Below, piece by piece: positions 41,468-50,984 of a stretch of DNA of 64,000 nt; the first letter of the stretch is position 1, and each line of letters begins with the position of its first letter. The notes under the pieces are model-generated. The model was not told the origin of the DNA, did no database searches, and worked only from the letters and a program-made list of their open reading frames with translations. The DNA lies in assembly GCF_023073355.1 (NCBI RefSeq), contig NZ_JADPJI010000008.1, forward strand, positions 372,001 to 436,000, given 5' to 3'. The stretch is from Bradyrhizobium sp. 199. Lineage in GTDB: Bacteria > Pseudomonadota > Alphaproteobacteria > Rhizobiales > Xanthobacteraceae. The position numbers were made by a program, and so were the translations under genes.

Positions 41468-41542
41468 TGGCTGGGGCGGGAGGGATCGAACCTCCGAATG
41501 GCGGAATCAAAATCCGCTGCCTTACCACTTGGCTACGCCCCA
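41468..41542 (-). tRNA. tRNA-Gln (anticodon TTG)
   Basis: On the minus strand a complete cloverleaf starts TGGGGCG and ends CGCCCCA with the 3' G and CCA encoded. The D arm is GCCAAGTGGTAAGGC, the anticodon stem GCGGA/TCCGC holds the loop TTTTGAT with anticodon TTG, and the T arm is GGAGG-TTCGATC-CCTCC. Length is 75 nt with CCA. No integrase or repeated att-like end is seen next to it. Confidence 0.97.
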
Positions 41543-41798
41543 TCAGGCGACCGACGGAACGGAGCGGAAGAACCGGCGCCCGCAGATTCCCTTCGGTCGC
41601 AGCCGGTCTATAGGGAGCGGCGCGGCATTTCAACCGCCTGAAGGGCAAAATACCACCCGCCGCCGCCCGACGCGCGACACTCTTCATGGCGGCTCCGTGG
41701 CGGCACCCGCTCTCGGCCGGCGACGGCCACTCCCGCCCATTGAGACCGCCTTCGTTTCGTGGGAATACGGCGCCAATATTTGTCCACGGGAGTGAACC

Positions 41799-43577
41799 AT
41801 GACCTACCGCGCGCCGATCAATGACATGCTGCTGTCGCTCAACCATGGCGCCGGCCTCAAGGCTGCCGTGGAGGCCGGTCATTACGGCGATTTCGATGCG
41901 GACATCGCCGCGGCCGTGCTGGAGGAAGCCGGCAAGTTCGCAAGCGACGTGCTGGCGCCGCTCAACAAGGTCGGCGACGAGCACGGCATCAAGCTTGACG
42001 ACGGCAAGGTCACGACCGCGCCGGGCTGGCCGGATGCCTACAAGCGCTGGACCGAAGGCGGCTGGAACGCAGTCTCCGGCCCCGAGGATTTTGGGGGCCA
42101 GGGCCTGCCGCTCGCGATCAACGCCGCCTGCACCGAGATCTGGAGCGCCTCGAACGTCGCCTTCGGCCTCTGCCCGCTGCTGACGGCGTCGGCGATGGAG
42201 GCGCTGGAGGCGCATGGCAGCGACGAGCTGAAGAAGATCTATCTCGAGAAGCTCGTCTCCGGCGAATGGACCGGCACCATGCAGCTCACCGAGCCGCAGG
42301 CCGGCTCCGACGTCGGCGCGCTGCGCACCCGCGCCGAGAAGCAGGCCGACGGCACCTATCGCATCAAGGGGACGAAGATCTTCATCACCTATGGCGAGCA
42401 CGACATGACCGACAACATCGTGCATTTCGTGCTGGCACGTCTGCCGGATGCGCCCGCCGGCACCAAGGGCATCTCGCTGTTCCTGGTGCCGAAGTTCATG
42501 GTGAATGCCGACGGATCGCTCGGCGCGCGCAACGATATTTTCGCCAGCGGCGTCGAGCACAAGCTCGGCATGCATGCTTCCCCGACCTGCACCATGACCA
42601 TGGGCGATCATGGCGGTGCGATCGGCTTTTTGATCGGCGAAGAGAACCAGGGCATGCGTTGCATGTTCACGATGATGAACCAGGCCCGCCTTGGCGTCGG
42701 CCTAGAGGGTGTCGGCATTGCCGACCGTGCCTTTCAGCAGGCATTGTCGTACGCACAAGAGCGCAAGCAGGGCCGCGCCCTCGGCAATAAAAGTGACGGC
42801 TCCGATCCGATCTTCGTGCATCCCGACGTCAAGCGCATGCTGATGCGCATGCGGGCGCAGACCGCGGCAGCACGCACCATCTGCTATGCGACCGCCGTCG
42901 CGATCGACGTCTCGACGCGCGCCAGGGATCCCAAGGTGCGAGCCGATGCCGCTGCGCGCGCGGCGCTGCTGACGCCGATGGCCAAGGGCTATTCCACCGA
43001 TATCGGCAACGAGGTCGCCTATCTCGGCGTGCAGGTGCATGGCGGCATGGGCTTCATCGAGGAGACCGGCGCTGCGCAACACTACCGCGATGCGCGCATC
43101 ACCACGATCTACGAGGGCACCAATGGCATCCAGGCGATTGACCTCGTCACGCGAAAGCTCGCGGCCAATGGCGGCGCGTCGGTGTGGGCGCTGCTGGACG
43201 AGCTCTCGGCAACCGTCAGCGAAGTCGAGGCCTCCAATGATCCCGCTTTCGGCACCACGGGCGCGAAGCTGCGCGAGGCGCTGGAGGCGCTGACGCGCAC
43301 CAGCAAATGGCTGCTGGACCGGGTTGCGTCGGCGCCGAACGAGGCGCTGGCGGGCGCAACGCCGTATCTGCAGCAGTTCGGCGCCACGCTCGGCGGCTGC
43401 ATGCTGGCATCCGAAGCGCTCGCCGCCAAGGCCGACGGTAACACCGACGCCGCGCGCTACGTCTCGCTGGCGCGTTTCTTCGCCGAGAACATCACGGTGC
43501 AGGCACCCGCGCTCGAGCGCACCGTGACGGAAAGCGCGAAGTCGGTCGCGGCGGCGGATGCGGTGCTGTTGGGGTGA
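41799..43577 (+). CDS. Acyl-CoA dehydrogenase, long (DmdC/FadE-like) form
   Basis: A 592-residue flavoprotein. Besides the acyl-CoA dehydrogenase core (GTMQLTEPQAGSDVGALRTR, IRFG-type FITYGEHDMTDN, EEN-QGMRCMFTMMNQARLGV, VQVHGGMGFIEETG) it has an extra N-terminal helical domain and a C-terminal acyl-CoA_dh_C-like region, giving the 590-residue form seen in DmdC and related enzymes. The catalytic Glu is in TTIYEGTNGIQAIDLV. It introduces the alpha-beta double bond in an acyl-CoA, passing electrons to ETF. The chain may be short-branched or methylthio-type. It converges with the MFS gene, only nine bases apart. Confidence 0.9.
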   Translation: MTYRAPINDMLLSLNHGAGLKAAVEAGHYGDFDADIAAAVLEEAGKFASDVLAPLNKVGDEHGIKLDDGKVTTAPGWPDAYKRWTEGGWNAVSGPEDFGGQGLPLAINAACTEIWSASNVAFGLCPLLTASAMEALEAHGSDELKKIYLEKLVSGEWTGTMQLTEPQAGSDVGALRTRAEKQADGTYRIKGTKIFITYGEHDMTDNIVHFVLARLPDAPAGTKGISLFLVPKFMVNADGSLGARNDIFASGVEHKLGMHASPTCTMTMGDHGGAIGFLIGEENQGMRCMFTMMNQARLGVGLEGVGIADRAFQQALSYAQERKQGRALGNKSDGSDPIFVHPDVKRMLMRMRAQTAAARTICYATAVAIDVSTRARDPKVRADAAARAALLTPMAKGYSTDIGNEVAYLGVQVHGGMGFIEETGAAQHYRDARITTIYEGTNGIQAIDLVTRKLAANGGASVWALLDELSATVSEVEASNDPAFGTTGAKLREALEALTRTSKWLLDRVASAPNEALAGATPYLQQFGATLGGCMLASEALAAKADGNTDAARYVSLARFFAENITVQAPALERTVTESAKSVAAADAVLLG

Positions 43578-43586
43578 GCGCGCTCG

Positions 43587-44822
43587 CTACGACGCCGCGA
43601 GCTTCCTGCGGCTGCCCGGCCGCCACAGCACGATGCCCGCCGCAACGAGATCCAGCACCACGCACATCGCAAATGCCATCGTGTAGCTGCCGGTAAAGCT
43701 CCGTACCAACCCGACGATGCCGGGGCCGAAGGCGCTGACGATGCCGCTGATCGAGGTGCCCAATCCCATGGCGGCGGCGAAGGCGCTGGCGCCGATCTCG
43801 CGCTGGATGATCAAGGGCGGGAACGTGATCATGTTCCCGATCGAGAAGCCGTAGACGGCGCAGCACACCAGCAGCATCGTCGGGTTCGTGCTCTGCAGGA
43901 GAACGAACAGCGCAACCGCCTGGCTCGTCATCGACGCAGCGCAGGCGAGCCGCGGATCGAGCCGGTCGACGAACAGGCCAAGCGAGAGGCGGCCGACCAC
44001 CGCCATCGCCGCCATGACAGTGACCGCGAGCCCTGCGGCGGAGCGGCCGACCAGCGGCTCGAGAAAGCTCACCTGGTGGATGATGAATCCCATCTGCGCC
44101 AGCACCGCGACCGCGATCGGCAACACCATGGTCCAGAACGCCGCGTTGGCGAGCAGCGTCTTGCGGGAATGGCTTGGCGCGGCCACGCCGCCGGACGAAC
44201 GCTCCTCCGATGCCGGCGACATCCCGGTCGGCCAGCCGATGAAAATCACGACCACCGGCACCACCAGCACCATCATCGCCGTCGTGGCCGCCAGCATCGC
44301 GGAACGGAAGCCGACACTGTCGCTTAGCATCAGCAGCAGCGGAACGAGGACGATGCCGCCGCAAGTCGCGCCGTTGAACGCGAGACTGAGCGCAAGCCCG
44401 CGTCGCCGTTCGAACCAGGAGTTCAGCACGGTTGCGATCACCACGGTGCCCATGCCGGTCCAGCCGACCGACATCAGGCCATAGGCGAGATAGAGCTGCC
44501 AGGGCGTCTCCATCAACGCCAGCAACACCGTAGATGCCCCGAGCGCCACCAGGCCGCACAGGATCAGCGAGCGCAACCCGATGCGGACGAGCAGATCGTC
44601 GGTGAAGATGACGAGCACGGAGGTCAGAAGGAACGAGAACGTGCTGGCGGCGGAGACCAGCGTGCCGGACCAGCCATGCGCGCGCTGCAACTCGGCAAGA
44701 TAGACGCCCTGGCCGTACAGGCCGAAGCCGAACATGAAGAAGGCCATCAGGAAACAGGCCAGCACGACGCGCCAGCCGCGATAGTGCAGCGAGGATTCGT
44801 CGACGCGGGTTGCGGCAATCAT
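43587..44822 (-). CDS. MFS transporter
   Basis: A 411-residue protein with twelve predicted helices. The motif-A-like loop and the first half include LLVRIGLRSLILCGLVALGA, the middle loop is polar (SPASEERSSGGVAAPSHSRK) and the second half repeats with GRLSLGLFVDRLDPRLACAA. It belongs to the monocarboxylate/oxalate-formate-like antiporters by this layout. The start at 44822 is chosen as the ATG before the charged N-terminus; ribosome-binding signals are weak. An inverted repeat (44888-44914) lies about 65 bases upstream and may be its operator. Confidence 0.85.
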   Translation of the reverse strand: MIAATRVDESSLHYRGWRVVLACFLMAFFMFGFGLYGQGVYLAELQRAHGWSGTLVSAASTFSFLLTSVLVIFTDDLLVRIGLRSLILCGLVALGASTVLLALMETPWQLYLAYGLMSVGWTGMGTVVIATVLNSWFERRRGLALSLAFNGATCGGIVLVPLLLMLSDSVGFRSAMLAATTAMMVLVVPVVVIFIGWPTGMSPASEERSSGGVAAPSHSRKTLLANAAFWTMVLPIAVAVLAQMGFIIHQVSFLEPLVGRSAAGLAVTVMAAMAVVGRLSLGLFVDRLDPRLACAASMTSQAVALFVLLQSTNPTMLLVCCAVYGFSIGNMITFPPLIIQREIGASAFAAAMGLGTSISGIVSAFGPGIVGLVRSFTGSYTMAFAMCVVLDLVAAGIVLWRPGSRRKLAAS

Positions 44823-44887
44823 CAATCGAGCAATCGGCCAAATGGAAACCAAGCAGGGCAGATCGTGCCGCACAACTCCTGGTCATT

Positions 44888-44914
44888 CAACAAAAACATT
44901 GTAGCCTTTTGTTG
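44888..44914. promoter_or_regulatory. Inverted repeat, possible operator of MFS gene
   Basis: CAACAAAA (44888-44895) and TTTTGTTG (44907-44914) form a perfect 8-bp inverted repeat with an 11-base spacer. It lies in the divergent space between the MFS gene (minus, start 44822) and the chemoreceptor gene (plus, start 45178). The regulator is unknown. Confidence 0.35.
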
Positions 44915-45177
44915 CGCGCGCTGACCTCGATGCACCTCGCACTGCGCACGTCTCCGCGACGACGGAAGGCCCGTACCACTACGGCCAGGTATGGTTGAGG
45001 TTTCTTAACTGTCCAGGGCTAGATTCAATTCAGCCGAAGCAAGCGGCGTGTCGAGCCGCTTCGCGTACGTTGCAGTGATTGGAATAGCCATACAGGTTTG
45101 GACCAGCGCCGTTTTCGGCGTGTTGCGCTCTGCCTGCTCGTCTGCAATCGCCTCCCTTTCCCCGCAGGACAACGCCA

Positions 45178-46881
45178 ATGATGTCATTGTTCAATAATCT
45201 ACGAATGCCCACCAAGATCGGCTTGATCACCGGCGTGCTCGGCGCGGTCATGATCGCCCTGGTCGGTTACATCGCAACCCGGATGGCGGCTGTCGATGCG
45301 GCCTACTCGGATATCGTCGTCAGGATCGACACCTCCACTACCCTGGTGCCGCGTATCGCCCGCCGGGTCGAGACTTACCGCGCTGCAGCATTCGAGCTCC
45401 TGGTCGAAACAACTGACGCCGGCAACGCCAGGCTGTTGAAGGCCACGAAAGAGAATTCGGAATGGGCAATCGAGAATCTCAACAAGGTCCGGCAGAGCGT
45501 GCCTGAGAAGGCGGCGGAGATTGGCACGCAGATCGAAAGCCTCAAGAAAGCATTTGCTGCCTGCACCCCGGCTATCGCGTACGCCTCCACCACGACCAAT
45601 GCGGAGGAGAACCTAAAGGCCGCCGAACGGATGCGTGTCGAATGCAATGGCGTTCTCCAGGAGGCGGTCGCCTCGCAGATCCATCTCGCCGAAACGATGG
45701 TGGCGTTTGCCAAAAGCAGGGCCGACGAACAACATGCGGACGCCGCCGCCGAGATCAGGAGTGCCTACATCCTTGCCGCAGTCTCCGGCATTTCCGCCAT
45801 CGCCGGCGCGCTGCTGCTTGGTATCTTCGGTATCGCGCGGCCGCTGACGGGCCTGGTCGGTCTGCTCAATCGCATGGCCAAGGGCGAGGACGTCGAAATG
45901 ACGGCGCTGGGCCGCCGCGACGAGATCGGCGACACGGCGCGCGCAGTGGAGAGCGTAAAGACGATGCTCGCCGAGAAGGCCCGCCAGGAGGCACTTTCCA
46001 AGTCCGAGCAGGATCGCCTTGCCGGCGAACAACGCAAGCAGGAGATGTACAAGCTCGCCAACCAGTTCGAAGGCGCAGTCGGACAGATCATCGAAACGGT
46101 ATCCTCCGCCTCAACCGAGCTCGAGGCCTCCGCCAGCACGCTGACCGCGACCGCGGAACGCTCCCAGCAATTGTCGACCGTCGTGGCGGCAGCGTCCGAG
46201 GAAGCCTCCACCAATGTGCAATCGGTCGCGTCAGCCACCGAGGAGCTGTCGTCGTCCATCAACGAGATCAGCCGTCAGGTGCAGGATTCCGCGCGCATGG
46301 CAAGCGAAGCCGTCGGCCAGGCGCGTGCAACCACCGTCGAAGTCGGCGAACTTTCGAAGGCGGCGAGCCGGATCGGCGACGTCGTCGAGCTGATCAACAC
46401 CATCGCTGGGCAGACCAACCTGCTGGCGCTGAACGCAACCATCGAGGCGGCACGGGCCGGTGAAGCGGGCCGTGGCTTCGCCGTGGTCGCCTCCGAGGTA
46501 AAGGCGCTGGCCGAACAGACCGCGAAAGCGACGGGTGAAATCGGGCAGCAGATCTCGGGCATTCAATCGGCGACGCAGGCCTCGGTCGGTGCGATCAAGG
46601 AGATCAGCGGGACGATCGAGCGGCTGTCCGAGATCGCCTCGGCGATTGCCGCAGCCGTCGAAGAGCAAGGTGCGGCGACCCAGGAGATTTCCCGCAACGT
46701 CCAGCAGGCGGCACAAGGCACGCATCAGGTTTCGTCCAACGTGACGGCCGTGCAGCGGGGCGCCGCGGAAACCGGCTCGGCATCCTCGCAGGTGCTGGCG
46801 GCCGCGCAATCCCTGGCGCTCGAAGGCAACAGGCTGAAGCTCGAGGTCGGGAATTTCCTGAACACGGTGCGCGCCGCGTAG
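45178..46881 (+). CDS. Methyl-accepting chemotaxis protein
   Basis: A 567-residue chemoreceptor. Helix 1 is at residues 13-33, the periplasmic sensing part spans about 34-190 and is mostly helical, and helix 2 lies near 198-220. A HAMP domain follows (RPLTGLVGLLNRMAKGEDVE). The signalling domain carries the conserved hairpin tip NLLALNATIEAARAGEAGRG with FAVVASEVKALAEQ, flanked by the methylation helices. It reports ligands to CheA/CheW; no che gene is nearby. The periplasmic ligand domain is of the four-helix-bundle type by length. AGGA lies eight bases before the ATG pair. Confidence 0.94.
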   Translation: MMSLFNNLRMPTKIGLITGVLGAVMIALVGYIATRMAAVDAAYSDIVVRIDTSTTLVPRIARRVETYRAAAFELLVETTDAGNARLLKATKENSEWAIENLNKVRQSVPEKAAEIGTQIESLKKAFAACTPAIAYASTTTNAEENLKAAERMRVECNGVLQEAVASQIHLAETMVAFAKSRADEQHADAAAEIRSAYILAAVSGISAIAGALLLGIFGIARPLTGLVGLLNRMAKGEDVEMTALGRRDEIGDTARAVESVKTMLAEKARQEALSKSEQDRLAGEQRKQEMYKLANQFEGAVGQIIETVSSASTELEASASTLTATAERSQQLSTVVAAASEEASTNVQSVASATEELSSSINEISRQVQDSARMASEAVGQARATTVEVGELSKAASRIGDVVELINTIAGQTNLLALNATIEAARAGEAGRGFAVVASEVKALAEQTAKATGEIGQQISGIQSATQASVGAIKEISGTIERLSEIASAIAAAVEEQGAATQEISRNVQQAAQGTHQVSSNVTAVQRGAAETGSASSQVLAAAQSLALEGNRLKLEVGNFLNTVRAA

Positions 46882-47107
46882 GTGGGTGTGACTGGCACCA
46901 CTTCGGCGATCGGGATACCGGGCCTCGGGAACACCGCGCATCGCCCGGCCGCTCTGTCCGCGGGGCTGTCTCTGGGTACCCGATCGCCCCGAAGTCAGGG
47001 CGTTCCCGCCAAAAACTTCCACCCGGCATTGGCACCTCCGTGAGATGATGTAGGTTGAGGTAGCGAGACCAGCCCACGTCAACCGCGGCGGCCGCACGGG
47101 GGACCCG

Positions 47108-47866
47108 ATGGCGAATGGCAATATTATTGTGGCCGAAGAGCACGCAACGCGCGTGATCACGCTGCGCCGGCCGGGCAAGAAGAACGCCATCACGCAGGAC
47201 ATGTATCGCGAGATGAGTCGCGCGATCGACACCGCGCAGAACAATCCTGATATCCGCTGCATGATCATCATCGGCGGCTCCGGCGTATTCACCGCCGGCG
47301 ACGACATCGACGATTTCATGCACGCCGACACGTCACGCCCCGAGACGCTGAGCGACGGAGCGAAATTCCTCTATTCACTCGCCCTGAACGTCAAGCCAAT
47401 CATCGCCGCCGTGGATGGGGCATCGATCGGCATTGGCACGGTCATGCTGTTTCACTGCGACTACGTGCTCGCATCCACGGCAGCTAGCTTTTCCGCGCCC
47501 TACATCCGTTTCGGGCTGGTTCCGGTCGGGGCTTCCAGCCTGCTGATTCCGAACACGATGGGTTACCAGCGCGCCTTTGCGATGCTGGTGATGGGGCGGA
47601 CCTTCACCGCCGCGGAGGCGCATACCGCAGGCTTCGTCAACGCGGTGGTGTCATCGGGACACACCGAGGTCGAAGCCCGCAAAGTGGCACGCGAGATTTG
47701 CAAGCTTCCGGCCGAGGCCGTCGCGATCTCGCGCAAATTCCTACGCGCCGCGCCGGAACAGCTCACCCGCCGCATCGATCAGGAAGCCAATCTGTTCGGC
47801 GAGCGGCTGAAGTCGGAAGAAGCCACCGCCGCGTTCAACGCGTTTGCAGACAGGAAGAAAAAATAG
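47108..47866 (+). CDS. Enoyl-CoA hydratase/isomerase (crotonase) family protein
   Basis: A 252-residue crotonase. The oxyanion-hole strands read VFTAGDDIDDFM and GASIGIGTVMLFHCDYVLAS, then YIRFGLVPVGASSLLIP. The two hydratase glutamates (E144 and E164 of rat enoyl-CoA hydratase) appear to be replaced here (Val and Tyr at the aligned positions), so the reaction is more likely a double-bond isomerisation or another crotonase reaction than hydration. The start carries GGGGGA. It is alone, with the phosphatase gene 50 bases downstream. Confidence 0.85.
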   Translation: MANGNIIVAEEHATRVITLRRPGKKNAITQDMYREMSRAIDTAQNNPDIRCMIIIGGSGVFTAGDDIDDFMHADTSRPETLSDGAKFLYSLALNVKPIIAAVDGASIGIGTVMLFHCDYVLASTAASFSAPYIRFGLVPVGASSLLIPNTMGYQRAFAMLVMGRTFTAAEAHTAGFVNAVVSSGHTEVEARKVAREICKLPAEAVAISRKFLRAAPEQLTRRIDQEANLFGERLKSEEATAAFNAFADRKKK

Positions 47867-47917
47867 GGTAACGAGAACCTTCGTGAAATCTTCGCGCGGA
47901 ACGACTAGTCTGGCTCC

Positions 47918-49576
47918 ATGCGACATGTTCTTCGCCTCACCGCCTTCTCGCTTGCGCTCGCCACCCTGCCCGCGTCCGCCCAAACCGCCGCGCCCGTCGA
48001 GCTGCGCATCCTCGCGATCAACGATTTCCACGGCAATCTGCGCCCGCCGCCGGGTGGCATCCGGATCGGAGATCCCGAGGACAAGGCCAGGAAGGTGATG
48101 GTGGCGGCCGGCGGCGCCGAATACATGGCGACGCTTGTCAAGCAGCTGCGCGAAGGACACAAGAACACGATCTTCGTCGCCGCCGGCGACCTGATCGGCG
48201 CGAGCCCGTTCCTGTCGGCGATGTTCCACGACGAGCCTTCGATCGAGGCGCTGTCGATGATGGGGCTCGCGATCACCTCGGTCGGCAATCACGAATTCGA
48301 CGAAGGCAAGGCCGAGCTGTTGCGGATGCAGAATGGCGGCTGCCATCTCCTCGAGGGCTGCCAGGGACCGCATCCCTTCACCGGCGCCAAATTCCGTTAT
48401 CTCGCGGCATCGACCATCGAGACCGCGACCGGCAACAGCGTGCTGCCGCCCTACGAAATCAGGGAGTTCGACGGCATCCCCGTCGCCTTCATCGGGCTGA
48501 CCTTGAAGGAGACCGCGGGCATCGTCTCGCCGTCGGGCATCGCCGGGCTCGAATTCCGCGACGAAGCCGAGACGGTGAACGCGCTCGTGCCGCAGCTGAA
48601 AGCGCGCGGCGTCGAGGCAATCGTGGTGCTGATCCACCAGGGCGGCGAGCCCGCCGGCGACTACAATGAATGCCCTGCCATCACGGGGCCGATCGTCGAC
48701 ATCGTCAAGAAATTCGACCGCGCCGTCGACGTCGTCGTCAGCGGCCATACCCATCGCGCCTATGTCTGCAACATCGACGGGCGGCTGGTCACCAGCGGCG
48801 ACAAATACGGCACGCTGGTCACCGCGATCGACCTGAAGCTCGATCCCACAACGCGCGACATCGTCGGCGCCACGGGCGAGAACGTCATCGTGGCCAATGC
48901 CTCGCTGGCGAGGGACGCGGATCAGACCGCGCTGATCGAGGCCTACGACAGGCTCTCGGCCCCGATCGCCAACCGGCCGGCGGGATCGGTGACGCAGACG
49001 CTGTCGCGCGTGCCGAACGAGGCCGGCGAAAGCCCGCTCGGCGATGTCATCGCCGACGCGCAATTGCTGGCCACCCGCGACGCGAAGGATGGCAGCGCTG
49101 TCGTCGCGCTCACCAACCCCGGCGGCATCCGCACCGACATCGTCCCGAAAGAGAACGGCGCGATTACCTTCGGCGATGTCTTCGCAAGCCAGCCGTTCCG
49201 CAATCGCCTCGTCACCATGACGCTGACCGGCAGCCAGCTCAAGGACATGCTGGAACAGCAATGGTTGGACCCGAAGCGGCCGCGGATCCTCCAGGTCTCG
49301 AACGGATTCAGCTATGCCTGGGATGCCGCGAAGCCGTTCGGCGAGCGCGTCGTCGCCGAGAAGATGACGCTCAATGGCAGGCCGATCGAACCTGCAAGCG
49401 GCTACCGCGTCACCCTCAACGATTACCTCGCCGTCGGCGGCGACGCTTTTACCGTGGCCAAACAGGGCACCGCGCCACAATATGGCGGCTACGACGCGGA
49501 CGCGCTGTTTGCGTTCTTCCGGGCACACGGACCGATCGGCCCGCTACCGCTGAGCCGCATCCAGCGCGTCAATTGA
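47918..49576 (+). CDS. Bifunctional metallophosphatase/5'-nucleotidase
   Basis: A 552-residue exported enzyme. The signal peptide MRHVLRLTAFSLALATLPAS ends ASA-Q. The metallophosphatase half has AINDFHGNLRPPPGG, FVAAGDLIGASP, SVGNHEFDEG and SGHTHRAYVCNIDG, giving the two-metal site. The C-terminal half (NPGGIRTDIVP, GDVFASQPFRNRLVTMTLTG, YLAVGGDAFTVA) is the 5'-nucleotidase specificity domain. It probably hydrolyses nucleotides or UDP-sugars in the periplasm and supplies nucleosides and phosphate. The length is normal for this family. Confidence 0.93.
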   Translation: MRHVLRLTAFSLALATLPASAQTAAPVELRILAINDFHGNLRPPPGGIRIGDPEDKARKVMVAAGGAEYMATLVKQLREGHKNTIFVAAGDLIGASPFLSAMFHDEPSIEALSMMGLAITSVGNHEFDEGKAELLRMQNGGCHLLEGCQGPHPFTGAKFRYLAASTIETATGNSVLPPYEIREFDGIPVAFIGLTLKETAGIVSPSGIAGLEFRDEAETVNALVPQLKARGVEAIVVLIHQGGEPAGDYNECPAITGPIVDIVKKFDRAVDVVVSGHTHRAYVCNIDGRLVTSGDKYGTLVTAIDLKLDPTTRDIVGATGENVIVANASLARDADQTALIEAYDRLSAPIANRPAGSVTQTLSRVPNEAGESPLGDVIADAQLLATRDAKDGSAVVALTNPGGIRTDIVPKENGAITFGDVFASQPFRNRLVTMTLTGSQLKDMLEQQWLDPKRPRILQVSNGFSYAWDAAKPFGERVVAEKMTLNGRPIEPASGYRVTLNDYLAVGGDAFTVAKQGTAPQYGGYDADALFAFFRAHGPIGPLPLSRIQRVN

Positions 49577-49705
49577 TCGGGATCGAACCGGCCGGCGCGG
49601 GACGCCCCTTTGCCATTCCCGGCCAAGCGCATAGATTAGGTGCATTGCGTTTTGGCGCCGGATGCGCCAACGACGCCAAAGCCCGTTTCCTGTGAGGCCG
49701 ACCTG

Positions 49706-50635
49706 ATGAGCACGCTTCTCCTTTCCCACAAGGCCTGCCTCGACCATGTCACGCCGCCGGGACATCCTGAGAGGCCGGATCGTCTTCGTGCGGTGGAAGA
49801 AGCCCTGTCGAACGAGCGCTTCCAGTTCCTGGTGCGCGACCAGGCGCCGGAGGGTGATCTCGACCTCGTCACGCTCTGCCACAACGAGCATTACGTCACC
49901 GAGCTGCGCCACATCGCGCCGTCCAGCGGACAGGTCTATATCGACGGCGACACTTCGATGTCGCCGGGCACGTGGGAGGCGGTGATGCGCGGCGTCGGCG
50001 GCGCGGTGGCGGCGACCGAAGCGGTGATGGCGGGCGAACATCGCAACGCCTTCGTCGCGGTGCGCCCGCCCGGCCATCACGCCGAGATCGGCAAGCCGAT
50101 GGGCTTCTGCTTCTTCGACAATGTCGCGATTGCCGCGCGCCACGCGCAGCGCAAATACGGCATCAAGCGCGCGGCCATCGTCGATTTCGACGTCCATCAC
50201 GGCAACGGCACGCAGGATATCTTCTGGTCAGACCCGACCGTGATGTACTGCTCGACACACCAGATGCCGCTGTTTCCGGGCACCGGCGCCAAGAGCGAAC
50301 GCGGCGACCACGACACCATCGTCAACGCGCCGCTTGCCTCCGAGGACGGCGGGCCGGAATTCCGCTCCGCGTTCGAGAATCTGATCCTGCCGCAACTCGA
50401 AAAATTCAGCCCCGAGTTCGTGGTCATTTCCGCCGGCTTTGATGCGCATTATCGCGATCCGCTGGCCTCGCTGAATCTTCGCGCGGAAGATTATGCCTGG
50501 GTGACGCGCAAGCTGATGGATCTCGCCGACAAGACCGCGGGGGGCCGCGTTGTTTCGGTGCTCGAGGGCGGCTATGACCTGCAAGGACTGAAAGAATCTG
50601 TTACGGCGCATGTCGGCGCCCTGATGGGCGCCTGA
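49706..50635 (+). CDS. Histone deacetylase family protein
   Basis: A 309-residue arginase-fold deacetylase. Motifs are HPERPDRLRAVEEAL, RPPGHHAEIGKPMGFCFFDN, VDFDVHHGNGTQDIFW with the zinc ligands (Asp and His) and ISAGFDAHYRDPLASL with the last zinc Asp, then VLEGGYDLQGL. Bacterial members remove acetyl groups from polyamines or small amides; histones are not the target. The start at 49706 is an ATG following the frame without an earlier good start. It lies upstream of xseB by 74 bases, a linkage common in related genomes. Confidence 0.92.
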   Translation: MSTLLLSHKACLDHVTPPGHPERPDRLRAVEEALSNERFQFLVRDQAPEGDLDLVTLCHNEHYVTELRHIAPSSGQVYIDGDTSMSPGTWEAVMRGVGGAVAATEAVMAGEHRNAFVAVRPPGHHAEIGKPMGFCFFDNVAIAARHAQRKYGIKRAAIVDFDVHHGNGTQDIFWSDPTVMYCSTHQMPLFPGTGAKSERGDHDTIVNAPLASEDGGPEFRSAFENLILPQLEKFSPEFVVISAGFDAHYRDPLASLNLRAEDYAWVTRKLMDLADKTAGGRVVSVLEGGYDLQGLKESVTAHVGALMGA

Positions 50636-50709
50636 CGACGCCCGCCACATTAAGCCCGTAAAACCCGCCTTCACTGCAGGGCGAGCGAATCGGGCAATCG
50701 GAAACGTAT

Positions 50710-50961
50710 ATGGCCGAAAATATTCAAGTCGACGTGTCCAGGCTCACCTTCGAGCGCGCGATCGAGGAACTCGAAACGATCGTGAAGCGGCTCGAGGACG
50801 GCAAGGTGCCGCTCGAGGAATCCGTGACGATCTACGAGCGCGGTGAGGCGCTGAAGCGCCGCTGCGAGGAATTGCTGCGCCAGGCCGAGGCCCGCGTCGA
50901 CAAGATCACCACCGATGCCAGCGGCCAGGCCACCGGCACCGCGCCGCTCGACGTCCAGTAA
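50710..50961 (+). CDS. xseB: Exodeoxyribonuclease VII small subunit
   Basis: An 83-residue protein: LTFERAIEELETIVKRLEDG and KVPLEESVTIYERGEALKRR are the conserved two-helix XseB motifs. It binds several copies to XseA to form the nuclease that trims single-stranded DNA ends. xseA is not in this window. The following 600 bases before dxs contain a probable structured RNA on the other strand. Confidence 0.93.
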   Translation: MAENIQVDVSRLTFERAIEELETIVKRLEDGKVPLEESVTIYERGEALKRRCEELLRQAEARVDKITTDASGQATGTAPLDVQ

Positions 50962-50984
50962 GCCAAGGCTATCCCCCGGCTTCC

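Noticed and set aside
41440..41600. Possible integration site at tRNA-Gln
   Set aside because: No integrase gene and no repeated 3' end of the tRNA was found in the window.
47741..49528. A 595-codon antisense frame over the 5'-nucleotidase gene
   Set aside because: Shadow of a well-supported gene with a signal peptide and full motifs on the plus strand.
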